In this document: piece by piece, positions 25,345-36,057 of the stretch
How positions within the stretch are numbered: position 1 is the first letter of the stretch
How the letters are laid out: each line of letters begins with the position of its first letter
DNA from: CAVXZE01 sp964615365
Lineage (GTDB): Bacteria > Myxococcota_A > UBA9160 > UBA6930
Direction of reading: 5' to 3'
Length of the DNA: 64,000 bases
Assembly: GCA_964615365.1 (NCBI GenBank)
Contig: CAZTOU010000014.1
Coordinates: 1-64,000 of the forward strand
Translations under genes and position numbers: made by a program
The notes under the pieces: generated by a model
The model's database searches: none
What the model saw: only the letters and a program-made list of their open reading frames with translations
Told to the model about the DNA's origin: nothing

Positions 25345-27054
25345 ATGACCGCGACGACTCTCTACTTCGGTGGGACCGTGCTGGTTCTCGACGGTCACAC
25401 CCCTCCGGCCGGCGCGGCAGTGGTTAGGGATGGGCGCATCGCCGCAACGGGCACCCGGCGGGACATGGAGGGCATCGCGGGACGGGGTGCACATCAGGTC
25501 GACCTCCAGGGGGCGACGCTGATGCCCGGCCTGATCGACACCCATCCGCACCTGCTCCACTTCGGAGGCCTGAGCCATCACCTCGTGGATCTTTCCGACG
25601 CGGGGTCGCACACCGACATTCTCGAGAGAATCCGGAGCCGGGCGAAGGAGACGCCCGAGGGGGAGTGGATTCTCGCGACGCCCGTCGGTGAGCCGCACTA
25701 CTTCATCCGACGGTCGTGGCGAGATCTCGAAGAAGGGGCGCTGCCCAACCGAGATGTCCTGGATCGCGCAACGACCGCCCATCCCGTCTTCATCCAGGCG
25801 TGGGCGCCGGTGACGCCCAACGTCTGCGCGCTCTCCAGCGCCGGTCTCGCCAGGCTGGGAATCACGCGCGAGACGCCCGACCGGGTCGAGAACGTCTGGA
25901 TCGAGAAGGACGAGCGCGGCGAGCCGACGGGGATCCTGCGCGGGAGCGTCAACAACTACTACTCCAACGATCCATTCATGAACGGATTGCTGCGACAGGT
26001 GCCGTTCTTCGAGCCCAGCTCGATCGTGCCCGGGACCCGCCAGGCCATGGCCGACTACAACCGACTCGGCGTGACGGCCGTCTACGAAGGTCACTCGATG
26101 GGCGCCATGGAGGTCGAGATCTACAGGTCGCTGCGCCGGGAGAACGCGCTCACCACACGGGTCTTGACTTCCCTGGAGGCCGAGCCGTGCGGTCTTCCCT
26201 GGACCGAGACGCTCTCCATGGAGCAGTTCGACGCCAACCTGGAGCTCGCACTCTCCATGACTGACCTTTCCGATGATCTACTCCGCTCCAGTGGACTCAC
26301 CGTCGGGTGGGGCGGGCCCTGCTGGCCCGGTCTGCTGCTGATGAACGAGCCGTACTCGGATCCGTACGGAGAGCCGACGCGGGGCGTCGAGCTTCTCTCG
26401 AAGGAGAAGGTCGAGCGGGCCATCACCTTCTGCGCCGAGCGGGGAGTGCGCTTCAACTTCGTCGGAGGATCCGAACGCGAGCACGACGAGCTGCTGCCGA
26501 TCCTCGAGAGCCTCGCGGAGAAGCACGAGATCGGGAAGCGTCGCTGGGTCCTTCAGCACGCCATCCTCATGAACGAGGAGCACACCCGGCGCTACGCGGC
26601 GCTCGGCTTTCAGATCACGACCAGCATGACGTTTTGCTGGGGGAAGGGCGACCTCTACGCCGAGCGCATCGGAGAGCGCGTTCTCGACAGCCTCGGCCCC
26701 TTGCGGCGGCTTCTCGACGCCGGCCTGACCGTGGCCTGCGGCTCCGACTGGGGTCCGAAGAACGTCTTCGAGCAGATCGAACTGGCGCAGACGCACCGCT
26801 TCTGCGGCAGCGGCCGCCGGAACTTCGGGCCGGCGCAGCCCGTCAGCAGGGAGGAAGCGGTCCTGATGTGGACTCGGGATGCGGCGCGCGTCCTCGGATG
26901 GGAGGGAATCGGAACGCTCGCCCCCGGGAACCACGCCGACCTCACCATCGTCGACCGCAATCCCCTCTGCTGCGATCTGGAAGACCTCGCCGCCACGCGC
27001 GTGCTGCGAACCGTGCTGGCCGGAGAGACGGTCTTCGACTCGGGAGAGCTGTGA
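25345..27054 (+). CDS. Amidohydrolase family protein (YtcJ-like)
   Basis: A 569-residue metal-dependent hydrolase of the amidohydrolase superfamily. The N-terminal beta sandwich reads YFGGTVLVLDG, followed by the metal motif DTHPHLLHFGG. Later elements are VLQHAILMNEEH, VACGSDWGPKN with the conserved aspartate, and the closing LAPGNHADLTIVDRNP. YtcJ-like proteins have mostly unknown substrates. ATG 25345 is preceded by AGGAGG at eight bases and is preferred to the upstream frame start at 25321. The fused acyl-CoA dehydrogenase begins about 105 bases downstream, and the two may be cotranscribed. Confidence 0.85.
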   Translation: MTATTLYFGGTVLVLDGHTPPAGAAVVRDGRIAATGTRRDMEGIAGRGAHQVDLQGATLMPGLIDTHPHLLHFGGLSHHLVDLSDAGSHTDILERIRSRAKETPEGEWILATPVGEPHYFIRRSWRDLEEGALPNRDVLDRATTAHPVFIQAWAPVTPNVCALSSAGLARLGITRETPDRVENVWIEKDERGEPTGILRGSVNNYYSNDPFMNGLLRQVPFFEPSSIVPGTRQAMADYNRLGVTAVYEGHSMGAMEVEIYRSLRRENALTTRVLTSLEAEPCGLPWTETLSMEQFDANLELALSMTDLSDDLLRSSGLTVGWGGPCWPGLLLMNEPYSDPYGEPTRGVELLSKEKVERAITFCAERGVRFNFVGGSEREHDELLPILESLAEKHEIGKRRWVLQHAILMNEEHTRRYAALGFQITTSMTFCWGKGDLYAERIGERVLDSLGPLRRLLDAGLTVACGSDWGPKNVFEQIELAQTHRFCGSGRRNFGPAQPVSREEAVLMWTRDAARVLGWEGIGTLAPGNHADLTIVDRNPLCCDLEDLAATRVLRTVLAGETVFDSGEL

Positions 27055-27159
27055 TCGCGGCTGACTTCAGCCTGATCCGGTCGGACGGCGCACGCTATTC
27101 TCCTCGCCCGAGAACTCCGAGAGGGAAAGGCGTTTCGTTCAGGATTCAGGAGGACCCAG

Positions 27160-28986
<1,827 letters not shown>

Positions 28987-29199
28987 CCGCGGGCGAGGGA
29001 AGCGCGCCCGACAGAGCCGGAATCGCTCGGGGAGCGAGGTGCGAGAGGGGGGATCCGGCACTCTTCGAGCACCACCGTGGGTTTTTGCCCCCTCTCTGTG
29101 CTTAGGCTATCCCCTCGGGAAGCTGCCTGAATACCGGGGAGCGCGAGTGCGTCCTACTCCTCGGAGCGCTCGCAGGCGCTCGAGCCGGAGGGTCGAACC
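28987..29199. other. Intergenic region with long-arm inverted repeat
   Basis: A 213-base spacer. A 9-base arm at 29043-29051 (GAGAGGGGG) is the exact complement of 29088-29096 across a 36-base loop that includes TTTTT. It could act as a transcription stop after the dehydrogenase, though no T run follows the second arm. A GGAGGG lies seven bases before the next ATG. Confidence 0.3.
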
Positions 29200-30594
29200 A
29201 TGCGCGCTGCCGCACTCGCACTGGCCGCACTCCTTCTCACTGCCGCGTCCGCGCCGGCCAGCCCGATCGGCGCGCTCGACGAGGCCGACCAGGCTGCGGT
29301 CGAGGCGCTGGCCCTCTACGACGAGGCGACGGCGCGCCACGCGCTCCAGGCGGTGACCGAGGCGGACGTGCTCTCCGACTTGGCTCGCCAGCAGGAGCGA
29401 TCGCGCGATCACTTCCGGCAGCTCCTCTCGCCCTACGAGCGCGACGCGCAGGAGCAGCTCTTCGAGATTACGCGCTACCCCGAGATGATCGCCCTGATCG
29501 TCGAGGGAGGGCCGAAGAGCACCGAGGAGCTGGAGGCGATCGCGGCGCTCTACCCCGAGGAAGTGCGCGTCGCCGTGCTCGCCGCGGGGAGCAGCCACTG
29601 GAAGGTCGTCGCGCGCATCGATGCACTGCTGCGCGACGAGACGACGTGGCTCGAGGCGCGGGTCGCGCACCTTCCCGAGGTGAAGCGCGAGGCGTTCCAC
29701 GCACTGGTGGCGGCGCCCGACCTGCTGGCGCTCCTGGCAGAGAACGCGCCGCTGGCGGTCCTGCTGGGCGACGCCTACGAGCGCGAGCCCGAGGCCGTGG
29801 TCGCGTGGCTCGCCGAGGTGCGCGACGAGGCGGCGGAGGAGAGCGCGGAGGAGGCGCGGGAGTTCGCCCGGGAGGTCGAGGACGACCCCGAGCTCGCGGG
29901 CGAGATCGAGGCCGCGACGATCAGCTACGAGGAGGAGACCGGCTACTCCGCCTACCAGCCCACCACCGTCCGCCACCTCCACATCCACCTGCGCCCCTAC
30001 TCCTACTGGGTCGGGTACCCCTGGTGGTACGACGTGCACTACGTTCACTACGCCCCCTGGTACTACTGGTATCCGCGGATCCACTGGGCCTTCGGCAGCT
30101 TCCACTTCGGTCCGCGGCTGCACGTCTCCTTCAGCGTGCCCCACGGCGCCTTCTGGGGCTGGTACTTTCACCGGCCCATCCACCACCACCGATACCCGCG
30201 CGTCACCCACCACGTGGTCCGGCACTACGATCGGCACCCAGCGCACCACCGCCGTCACTTCCGTCACCGCGGCTACCGCGTTCGCCACCGCCACCAGGCG
30301 GCCCACGCCGTCTACCACTTCCGCCGCGAAGCCGAGCGCTTCGTGTCGCGCGGAATCCCGCGCGTCCAGTCGCAGCGCGAGGTGAGGGTGGAGCGTCGGA
30401 GGGATCGGCCGCAGGTTCGCCGCGCGGAGCGGCGCGAGGCCCGGGCCGCGCCACGCGCTCCCAATCCGCGCCAGATCGAGCCCAGGCGCTCGCGACGGGC
30501 TCGGAATGAGCGCGCCCAGCCGCAGACGCGCCGCCGGGCCGAGAGGGAAGAACGCAGGACCGCGAGGCGGACCCGTGAGAGGCGCGGACGCTGA
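29200..30594 (+). CDS. Exported His/Tyr/Trp-rich protein with basic tail, unknown function
   Basis: A 464-residue protein in three parts. Residues 1-21 are a signal peptide (LALAALLLTAASAPA). Residues 22 to about 245 are an acidic helical domain with repeated EEVRxxV-like segments, including ITRYPEMIALIVEGG, recalling DUF3300-type exported proteins but not clearly one. Residues 250-370 are dominated by His, Tyr, Trp and Arg (YPWWYDVHYVHYAPWYYWYP, HRPIHHHRYPRVTHH). The last 100 residues are mostly Arg, Glu, Ala and Gln. The histidine run could bind metal or haem. The acidic, aromatic and basic blocks suggest an envelope or surface protein. No partner gene is evident. Confidence 0.6.
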   Translation: MRAAALALAALLLTAASAPASPIGALDEADQAAVEALALYDEATARHALQAVTEADVLSDLARQQERSRDHFRQLLSPYERDAQEQLFEITRYPEMIALIVEGGPKSTEELEAIAALYPEEVRVAVLAAGSSHWKVVARIDALLRDETTWLEARVAHLPEVKREAFHALVAAPDLLALLAENAPLAVLLGDAYEREPEAVVAWLAEVRDEAAEESAEEAREFAREVEDDPELAGEIEAATISYEEETGYSAYQPTTVRHLHIHLRPYSYWVGYPWWYDVHYVHYAPWYYWYPRIHWAFGSFHFGPRLHVSFSVPHGAFWGWYFHRPIHHHRYPRVTHHVVRHYDRHPAHHRRHFRHRGYRVRHRHQAAHAVYHFRREAERFVSRGIPRVQSQREVRVERRRDRPQVRRAERREARAAPRAPNPRQIEPRRSRRARNERAQPQTRRRAEREERRTARRTRERRGR

Positions 30595-30609
30595 CCCGCG
30601 CCCTGCCTG

Positions 30610-31530
30610 CTAGGGGGCGACCAGGATCTTGATGTCGCGGTCCTTGTGGTCCGCCAGCACGTCGAAGCCCTCGCTCGCGATGTCGTCGAGAGGCACGATC
30701 CGGGTCACGATCGATTCCGGCTCGACCCGGCCCGCCGATATCCACTCGAGCGCGAGCTGTGGGTTGATCGAGTTGGTGCCGATCATCGTGATCTCTCGGC
30801 TGACGAACCCGAGCATGTGAATGGGCACGCGCTCGGTGAAGATCCCCTGGACCACCACCGTCCCGCCGTGGCGCGTCGAGGCCAGGCAGTCCTTGAGCGC
30901 GGCCCCGGCGCCGACCGCCTCGACGGAGACGTCCATCCCCTGGCCGTCCGTCAGATCCTTCATCTTGCGGGGAATCTTGATCTCGAGGGGATCGAAGACG
31001 TCGGTCGCCCCCAGCTCCCGGGCCCGGTCGCGTCTCGTCTTCGAGATCTCGGTCAGGTAGACGGTCTCCACACCCACGGCCCCGAGGGCGAGCAGCACCA
31101 GCAGCCCGACGGGCCCTCCGCCCGCGATCAGAACGCGATCGGACGCCTCGATCCCTCCCCGGTCGACCGCGTAGGCAGCACCCGAGAGCGGCTCGATCAG
31201 CGCCGCCCGCTCCCAGCTGACGTCCCCGGGCAGCTTCAAGAGGCGGCTCTGCGGCGCCACCATGGCTTCGGCGTACCCGTCGCGGTTGAAGGCGACGACG
31301 CGATCCCCGACCGCAAAGCCGTCGACACCGCTTCCGACCTCCACGATCTCCCCACAGACCTCGTGCCCGAAGGGGCTCACCGGAAACGGGCCGTGGAGGT
31401 ACTCGTGCAGATCCGAGCCGCAGATCCCGCAGTAGACCACGCGGAGCTTGACCTCACCCGGTCCGGGACCAGGCTCCGCAACCTCCTCGACACGGATGTC
31501 GCGGATTCCGTGATAGACGGCCTTCTTCAT
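30610..31530 (-). CDS. Zinc-type alcohol dehydrogenase (MDR family), lacking the structural zinc loop
   Basis: A 306-residue medium-chain dehydrogenase. The catalytic-zinc region is present (VVYCGICGSDLHEY and PFGHEVCGEIVEVG), as is the nucleotide motif AGGGPVGLLVLLALGA. The four-cysteine structural zinc loop that usually follows GDRV is absent: GDRVVAF passes directly to NRDGYAEAMV. This explains the length, about 40 residues below typical sorbitol/butanediol dehydrogenases. The ATG at 31530 begins the usual MKKAVYHG N-terminus; the frame extends upstream without homology. It diverges from the GST gene by 86 bases. Substrate unknown. Confidence 0.85.
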   Translation of the reverse strand: MKKAVYHGIRDIRVEEVAEPGPGPGEVKLRVVYCGICGSDLHEYLHGPFPVSPFGHEVCGEIVEVGSGVDGFAVGDRVVAFNRDGYAEAMVAPQSRLLKLPGDVSWERAALIEPLSGAAYAVDRGGIEASDRVLIAGGGPVGLLVLLALGAVGVETVYLTEISKTRRDRARELGATDVFDPLEIKIPRKMKDLTDGQGMDVSVEAVGAGAALKDCLASTRHGGTVVVQGIFTERVPIHMLGFVSREITMIGTNSINPQLALEWISAGRVEPESIVTRIVPLDDIASEGFDVLADHKDRDIKILVAP

Positions 31531-31616
31531 CTTCTCGTCTCTCGCACAGGAAGTCCCCGCTACGGTAGCCAAAGCGGTCCGGAGATCTAGAATGGTCTCT
31601 AGCTCCAGTCTGAGGG

Positions 31617-32231
31617 ATGGTCGTGTTGAAGATCTACCATGTGCCGGGAAGCCGCTCGGTCCGCGTCGTCTGGCTCTGCGAGGAGCTGAAGCTGCCCTAC
31701 GAGCGCGTGCCCGTGGATTTCTCCCCCGAGTACCGCGCCAGCGCGGAGTGGCGCCGTCTGAACCCCGTCGGCAAGGTGCCGGCCATGACCGATGGCGACC
31801 TGATTCTCTTCGAATCGGGGGCCATGGTGGAGACCATCCTCGATCGCTACGGCGAAGGCCGGCTGCGGCCGGCACCGGGGTCGGCTGCGCGCGCGCACTA
31901 CCTGCAGTGGTCCTGGTTCGCGGAGGCGACGTTCGCGCGTCCGCTCGGCGAGATCGTCAATCACCGACGCGTGTTCGGCGACGAGAGCAGCACGCGGATG
32001 CTGGACGAGATGCGCGACCGGGCCCGCCTCTGCATCACGGCGCTCGAAGACGCACTGGCCGGCCAGGACTACCTGATCGACGGCGAGTTAACCGCCGCCG
32101 ACATCATGATGGGCTACTCCTTGTTCCTCGCCCGGTGGGTGAGCGCGATGGACGACGGGGAGTTCCCCAACGTGAGTGCCTACTTCACGCGCCTGACGGA
32201 GCGGCCCGCCTTCGTCCGGACGATGGCCTGA
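31617..32231 (+). CDS. Glutathione S-transferase family protein
   Basis: A 204-residue protein with the two-domain GST fold. The thioredoxin-like N-terminal part (PGSRSVRVVWLCEELKLPYE, then NPVGKVPAM with the conserved cis-proline and FESGAMVETIL) is followed by an all-helical domain with GELTAADIMMGY, the N-capping box. It would conjugate or reduce electrophiles with a low-molecular-weight thiol. Most like the theta/beta-related bacterial GSTs. It diverges from the alcohol dehydrogenase and may share its regulation. Confidence 0.87.
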   Translation: MVVLKIYHVPGSRSVRVVWLCEELKLPYERVPVDFSPEYRASAEWRRLNPVGKVPAMTDGDLILFESGAMVETILDRYGEGRLRPAPGSAARAHYLQWSWFAEATFARPLGEIVNHRRVFGDESSTRMLDEMRDRARLCITALEDALAGQDYLIDGELTAADIMMGYSLFLARWVSAMDDGEFPNVSAYFTRLTERPAFVRTMA

Positions 32232-32389
32232 CGCTAGATTCGACCCGCGGTTCGCGATGAGGCGCGTGGTGCGTGTCGTGTCCACCCCGATGCAGCGGCT
32301 GGCGCGAAGACCGTGGAACGTCGGGAGAAAATACCGAGAGCTCACGCTTCGTCGGCAATCCTGACGCAACTCGGACCCTTCTGAGCGAA

Positions 32390-32405
32390 TGTGATCCTGC
32401 TCACG
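32390..32405 (+). promoter_or_regulatory. CRP/FNR-like binding site
   Basis: TGTGATCCTGCTCACG matches the CRP consensus TGTGA-N6-TCACA except for the last base. It lies about 105 bases upstream of the DUF3568 lipoprotein start, in a 279-base spacer. A CRP-family protein in this organism is assumed, not seen. Confidence 0.38.
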
Positions 32406-32510
32406 CCATGTCCAGCGTTCTCCGTCGATGCCAACGCAGGGGGCTTTGTCTTGCACCGCGGCGGGAGCCCCGCGGAATGGGCGAGGTGAAGCGCAGCGGG
32501 GAGGATGACC

Positions 32511-32996
32511 ATGGGACGAGTGACGGATCGCGAGAACCCCATGCTGCCGAAGGCCAAGCGGAGACTTCGTTTCCCTCTCGCGACCTTCGTGCTCCTGCTC
32601 GCGCTCAGCCAGACCGGCTGCGTTGGGGTCGGTCTCACCGCGCTCGGTGCCGGCCTCGGCGTCGGCGCTGGCACCGCGACCTCCTACACCCTCAACGGCT
32701 ACGCCTACCGGACCTTCGCGATCCCGCTCCCCAAGGTGGAGCGCGCCACGCTTCTCGCACTCAGGAACATGGGCATCAAGTTCGAGGAGCGGGAAGCGAT
32801 CGAGCAGGGCGCGCTGATCCGCGCGACGGGAGAGCAACGAACCATCAAGATCCGACTCGAGCGGGTGACCTCCAAGACCACACGGGTCCGTACAGTGGTG
32901 CGGATCAACAATGTCCTGATGGATCGTGCGACCGCCACGGAGATCATCATCCAGACCGAGGAGTTGCTCGCGAGTCCCGCGCTCGCTCGCAACTGA
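32511..32996 (+). CDS. DUF3568-like lipoprotein
   Basis: A 161-residue protein with a basic N-terminus, a hydrophobic stretch and a lipobox at LSQTGC, so it is probably lipidated and held in the outer or inner membrane. After GLGVGAGTATSYTLNGYAYR comes an alpha-beta domain of about 100 residues that resembles DUF3568 (thin lipoproteins of unknown role). GGGGAGG lies six bases before ATG 32511; the overlapping ATG at 32505 is rejected. The Gly/His-rich exported protein starts 14 bases after its stop, so the pair forms an operon, possibly under the CRP-like site upstream. Confidence 0.75.
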   Translation: MGRVTDRENPMLPKAKRRLRFPLATFVLLLALSQTGCVGVGLTALGAGLGVGAGTATSYTLNGYAYRTFAIPLPKVERATLLALRNMGIKFEEREAIEQGALIRATGEQRTIKIRLERVTSKTTRVRTVVRINNVLMDRATATEIIIQTEELLASPALARN

Positions 32997-33010
32997 GGGA
33001 GGAAGGATCC

Positions 33011-34213
33011 ATGAGGAAACTCACCATCGCAAGAGGAGTCCTGGTCTGCGCGGCAGCGGCTTTCCTCGCCAGTGGATCCGCCGAGGCGCAGGAGACCGAC
33101 GCCGCCGCGACGGGCGGCGAGGTCACCACCTCGACCGAAGGGGCACCCGCCGCGGATTCGACGACGGAGTCCGGAGCGGAGTCGGTACCCACCGGCAAGA
33201 TCGCCGCCGAGTTCCAGGATTTCCTGGGACCTGACGCGGAGTCGGTCGTGCGCGGGCTTCGCGACGGAGAGTCGTTCACGCTCACGGAGGCGACGCCGGC
33301 GGAGACGCCGCCTGGGGAGACACCGCCCGGCGAGACGCCGGGGCAGCCCGGCACGACCACCGAAGTCACGATCGAACCGGCTACCGGGAAGATGGGCTAC
33401 GGAAACGTTCGCACGGCACTCCAGCTGTCGCAGTTCCAGCTCCAGCAGGCCGGGATCGAACAGCCGACTGCATCGCAGCTCGATGCGGCACTCAACGGCG
33501 GGAGCGTGACCAACAGCGAGGGAACCACGACGGAGCTTCAGGGAGCTCTCGCGCTGCGCAGCGAGGGAATGGGCTGGGGGCGGATCGCCCAGGAGTACGG
33601 AACGAAGGTGGGCTGGGTCAAGAACGGGCGTGCCAACATGTCGGAACCCAGCTCCGGAGGCACTGACGGTGAAGCGGGCGACTCCGGTGGAGACGCGCTC
33701 GCTACGAGCGGCGATGCGGCCTCCGGGGATGACGTGGCCGTTGAGGTCGTGGGTGGCAGCAGCGAAGCTGGCGATGGGATCGTTGACGCGGCGGGCAACG
33801 GGGCGCTCAATCGAGCAAGCGGCAGCGGCCATGGCGCTTTGAAGAAGAGCGGCGCGGGCGCGGTGATCACCGGCACCGGTGCGCCGTCCGGTCGCGGACG
33901 GGGTCACGGGGTCGTGACGGGCCTCGGAGCATCCTCGCAGGGTCACGGTCGGGGCCGCGGCATCGTGAACGCGCTGGGCGGGTCCAGCCAAAATCGCGGT
34001 GGCTCGCACGTGACCACAGGTCTCGGCAGCTCCTCGGGCTCGAACGGACACGGCCGGGGCCACGGCATCGTGACTGGCATGGGCGGCTCCAGCCATGGTC
34101 ACGGCAACTCGCATGTGACCACCGGCCTCGGCGAATCCTCGGGCTCGCATGGACGGGGCGGGAGCCACGGGAACGCGGGCGGCAACGGCAAAGGTCACGG
34201 ACGCGGAAAGTGA
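33011..34213 (+). CDS. Exported Gly/His/Ser-rich repeat protein
   Basis: A 400-residue protein. It has a signal peptide (MRKLTIARGVLVCAAAAFLA, cleavage near SAEA), a Thr/Glu/Pro-rich spacer with PGETPPGETPG, then a small domain (about 125-205) with GYGNVRTALQLSQFQLQQAG and LRSEGMGWGRIAQEYGTKVG. The last element recurs in bacterial exported proteins of unknown role. From about residue 290 the sequence is repetitive: units such as GRGHGIVTGMGGSSHGHG and GGSHVTTGLGSSSGS alternate to the end. The histidines could bind metal, and the glycine-rich part should be flexible. GAGGGAGGAAGG precedes ATG 33011. Coupled to the upstream lipoprotein. Function unknown. Confidence 0.68.
   Translation: MRKLTIARGVLVCAAAAFLASGSAEAQETDAAATGGEVTTSTEGAPAADSTTESGAESVPTGKIAAEFQDFLGPDAESVVRGLRDGESFTLTEATPAETPPGETPPGETPGQPGTTTEVTIEPATGKMGYGNVRTALQLSQFQLQQAGIEQPTASQLDAALNGGSVTNSEGTTTELQGALALRSEGMGWGRIAQEYGTKVGWVKNGRANMSEPSSGGTDGEAGDSGGDALATSGDAASGDDVAVEVVGGSSEAGDGIVDAAGNGALNRASGSGHGALKKSGAGAVITGTGAPSGRGRGHGVVTGLGASSQGHGRGRGIVNALGGSSQNRGGSHVTTGLGSSSGSNGHGRGHGIVTGMGGSSHGHGNSHVTTGLGESSGSHGRGGSHGNAGGNGKGHGRGK
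33880..34200 (+). repeat. Degenerate coding repeats in the Gly/His-rich tail
   Basis: The 3' part of the gene consists of imperfect tandem units of roughly 110-120 bases. Two copies of a block encoding SHVTTGLG followed by SSGS flank blocks encoding RGxGIVxxxGGSS. Copies differ mostly at third positions and by small in-frame changes, which suggests selection on the protein and not recent DNA amplification. Confidence 0.6.
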
Positions 34214-34246
34214 GCCGCCTTCGGTCCCGCTGACCGCAGACGGCGG
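34214..34246 (+). terminator. Hairpin after the repeat-protein gene
   Basis: Directly after the stop, CCGCC (34215-34219) pairs with GGCGG (34242-34246), and inside it GGTC pairs with GACC around a CCGCT loop. There is no T run, so a rho-independent terminator is only possible. Confidence 0.3.
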
Positions 34247-34401
34247 AGCTGAGCGGCCGGTTTCCCCGCCAGCTCCTCCGCAACGGCTTTGCTCAGAGGT
34301 GCTCGAGAAAGATCGGTTCTGATCCAATCTACCCCGCGGATCCCGTGCGGCCGTGTCCCGCGATACGACCTTCGACCCGGTCGCGGCTACAATCGTCCGC
34401 C

Positions 34402-34860
34402 ATGGCGGCTCGATCGCGACTCCGTCTCGTGGCGGCGGTAGTCCTCGCGGCCGCAGCGGCGTACCTCGTCCTGAACTGGGAGAATCGACCGCCTGCGGAA
34501 GATCCCGTCCTCCGCGGCGACGACTCGGGGATCTCCGAGATCGCGCGACTCTTCCGCGAGAGGCAGTCCGGCGTCGTGGTCGAGGGTGCAGGGATGGTGG
34601 AGAAGCTGCTCCCCGACGATCTCGCGGGCTCTAGACATCAGCGCTTCATCCTGCGGCTCGCATCGCGGCAGACCATCCTGGTGAGCCACAACATCGATCT
34701 GGCGCCCCGAATCGATTCACTCCGGATCGGTGACGAGGTGCGCTTCCGCGGCCAGTACGAATGGAACCAGCGCGGCGGGCTGATTCATTGGACCCACCGC
34801 GACCCCAGAGGCGAACGGCCTGGCGGGTGGCTTCGCCACGGCGACCGGCTCTACCGGTGA
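34402..34860 (+). CDS. DUF3465-like exported protein
   Basis: A 152-residue protein with a single N-terminal hydrophobic segment (LVAAVVLAAAAAYLVLNW) that serves as anchor or signal. The rest matches the DUF3465 pattern: a lead-in ISEIARLFRERQSGVVVEG, a strand region HQRFILRLASRQTILVSHN, then IDLAPRI and the end motif VRFRGQYEWNQRGGLIHWTH, an OB-like beta barrel. The role of the family is not established. It lies alone between the repeat protein and the leftward nitronate monooxygenase. Confidence 0.78.
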   Translation: MAARSRLRLVAAVVLAAAAAYLVLNWENRPPAEDPVLRGDDSGISEIARLFRERQSGVVVEGAGMVEKLLPDDLAGSRHQRFILRLASRQTILVSHNIDLAPRIDSLRIGDEVRFRGQYEWNQRGGLIHWTHRDPRGERPGGWLRHGDRLYR

Positions 34861-34906
34861 AGCGGCCATCAGCCCGCGGGTCGCTCACCCATGTCCTGCG
34901 ACAACC

Positions 34907-35884
34907 CTATGTGCTCAGCAAGCCGGACAGGCGCTGGGTGATCAGGCTCTCCGCCTCCTGCATGATGCGGTCGATCAGCTCCTGGCAGGACGGCACGTCG
35001 TGGATCAATCCGGCCACCATGCCGCAGGACCAGGCGCCGGAATCCACCTCGCCGTCGATCATCACCTTCGGATAGACCCCTGCGACCTGCGGGACGATAT
35101 CCTGAATCGTCAGCTCGGCGCCCTTGTTGCGCTCGATCTCGAGGAGTTCTTCGACCGCCGGGTTCTTCAGCACCCGCTCGGTGTTGCGCAGCGGCCGCAT
35201 GATGAGCCGCGTGTCGAGCTCGCTGGCGGCGACGATGGTCTGCTTCACCTTCTCGTGGACCGGCGCTTCGATGGTGGCGATGAACCGCGTGCCCATGTTC
35301 ATCCCGTCCGCTCCCATGGCGAGGGCTGCGACCAGGCTGCGACCGTCGGCCATGCCGCCGGAGGCGACGAAGGGGACGGTCAGCTCCTCGGCCGCGCGCG
35401 GCAGAAGAATCATGTTCGGGATGTCGTCCTCACCGGGATGACCACCGCATTCGAAGCCGTCGACACTGACCGCATCGCAGCCGATCTTCTCGGCCTTGAG
35501 CGAGTGGCGCACCGAGGTGCACTTGTGGATGACCTTGATGCCGGCTTCCTTCATCGCCGGCATGTAGGGCTCGGGGTTGCGCCCGGCGGTCTCGACGATC
35601 CTGACGCCCCCTTGGATGATGGCGTCGATGTACTCCGGATAGGGAGGCGTCGCGAACCCGGGTAGAAAGGTCAGGTTCACCCCGAAGGGCTTGTCCGTCA
35701 TCTCGTGGCAGCGAGCGATCTCCTCCGCCAGCTTCTCCGGCGTCGCCAGGGTCAGGGCGGTGATGATGCCGAGGCCGCCGGCGTTGGAGACCGCGGAGGC
35801 GAGCTCCGCGAGACCCACGAAGTGCATGCCGCCCTGGACGATCGGGTGCTCGATGCCGAAAAGCTCGGTGATGCGTGTCTGCAT
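34907..35884 (-). CDS. Nitronate monooxygenase family FMN protein
   Basis: A 325-residue TIM-barrel flavoprotein. It has VQGGMHFVGLAELASAVSNAG at the N-terminus, ITALTLATPEKL, the central SVDGFECGGHPG, and a phosphate-binding SGGMADGRSLVAALAMGADG near residue 180. These enzymes oxidise alkyl nitronates or related enolates, and a close subfamily also reduces enoyl substrates. GAGGAG lies 11 bases before ATG 35884. It diverges from the exporter gene across 173 bases. Substrate uncertain. Confidence 0.87.
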   Translation of the reverse strand: MQTRITELFGIEHPIVQGGMHFVGLAELASAVSNAGGLGIITALTLATPEKLAEEIARCHEMTDKPFGVNLTFLPGFATPPYPEYIDAIIQGGVRIVETAGRNPEPYMPAMKEAGIKVIHKCTSVRHSLKAEKIGCDAVSVDGFECGGHPGEDDIPNMILLPRAAEELTVPFVASGGMADGRSLVAALAMGADGMNMGTRFIATIEAPVHEKVKQTIVAASELDTRLIMRPLRNTERVLKNPAVEELLEIERNKGAELTIQDIVPQVAGVYPKVMIDGEVDSGAWSCGMVAGLIHDVPSCQELIDRIMQEAESLITQRLSGLLST

Positions 35885-36057
35885 GATGAGAATCTCTCCT
35901 CGAATGGGATCGCCTCGAGCCCGCCGCTCCGCGTCCCACTGCGTGGTGTGCGGATGAACATCATAGCGAGATGAGGCCCGCAGCGGGATTCGGGTTCAGC
36001 GGCGGTGCTCGAGTGCTCCTCTGAATCGCGGCGACTCCACCGATTGTCATACGCTCG

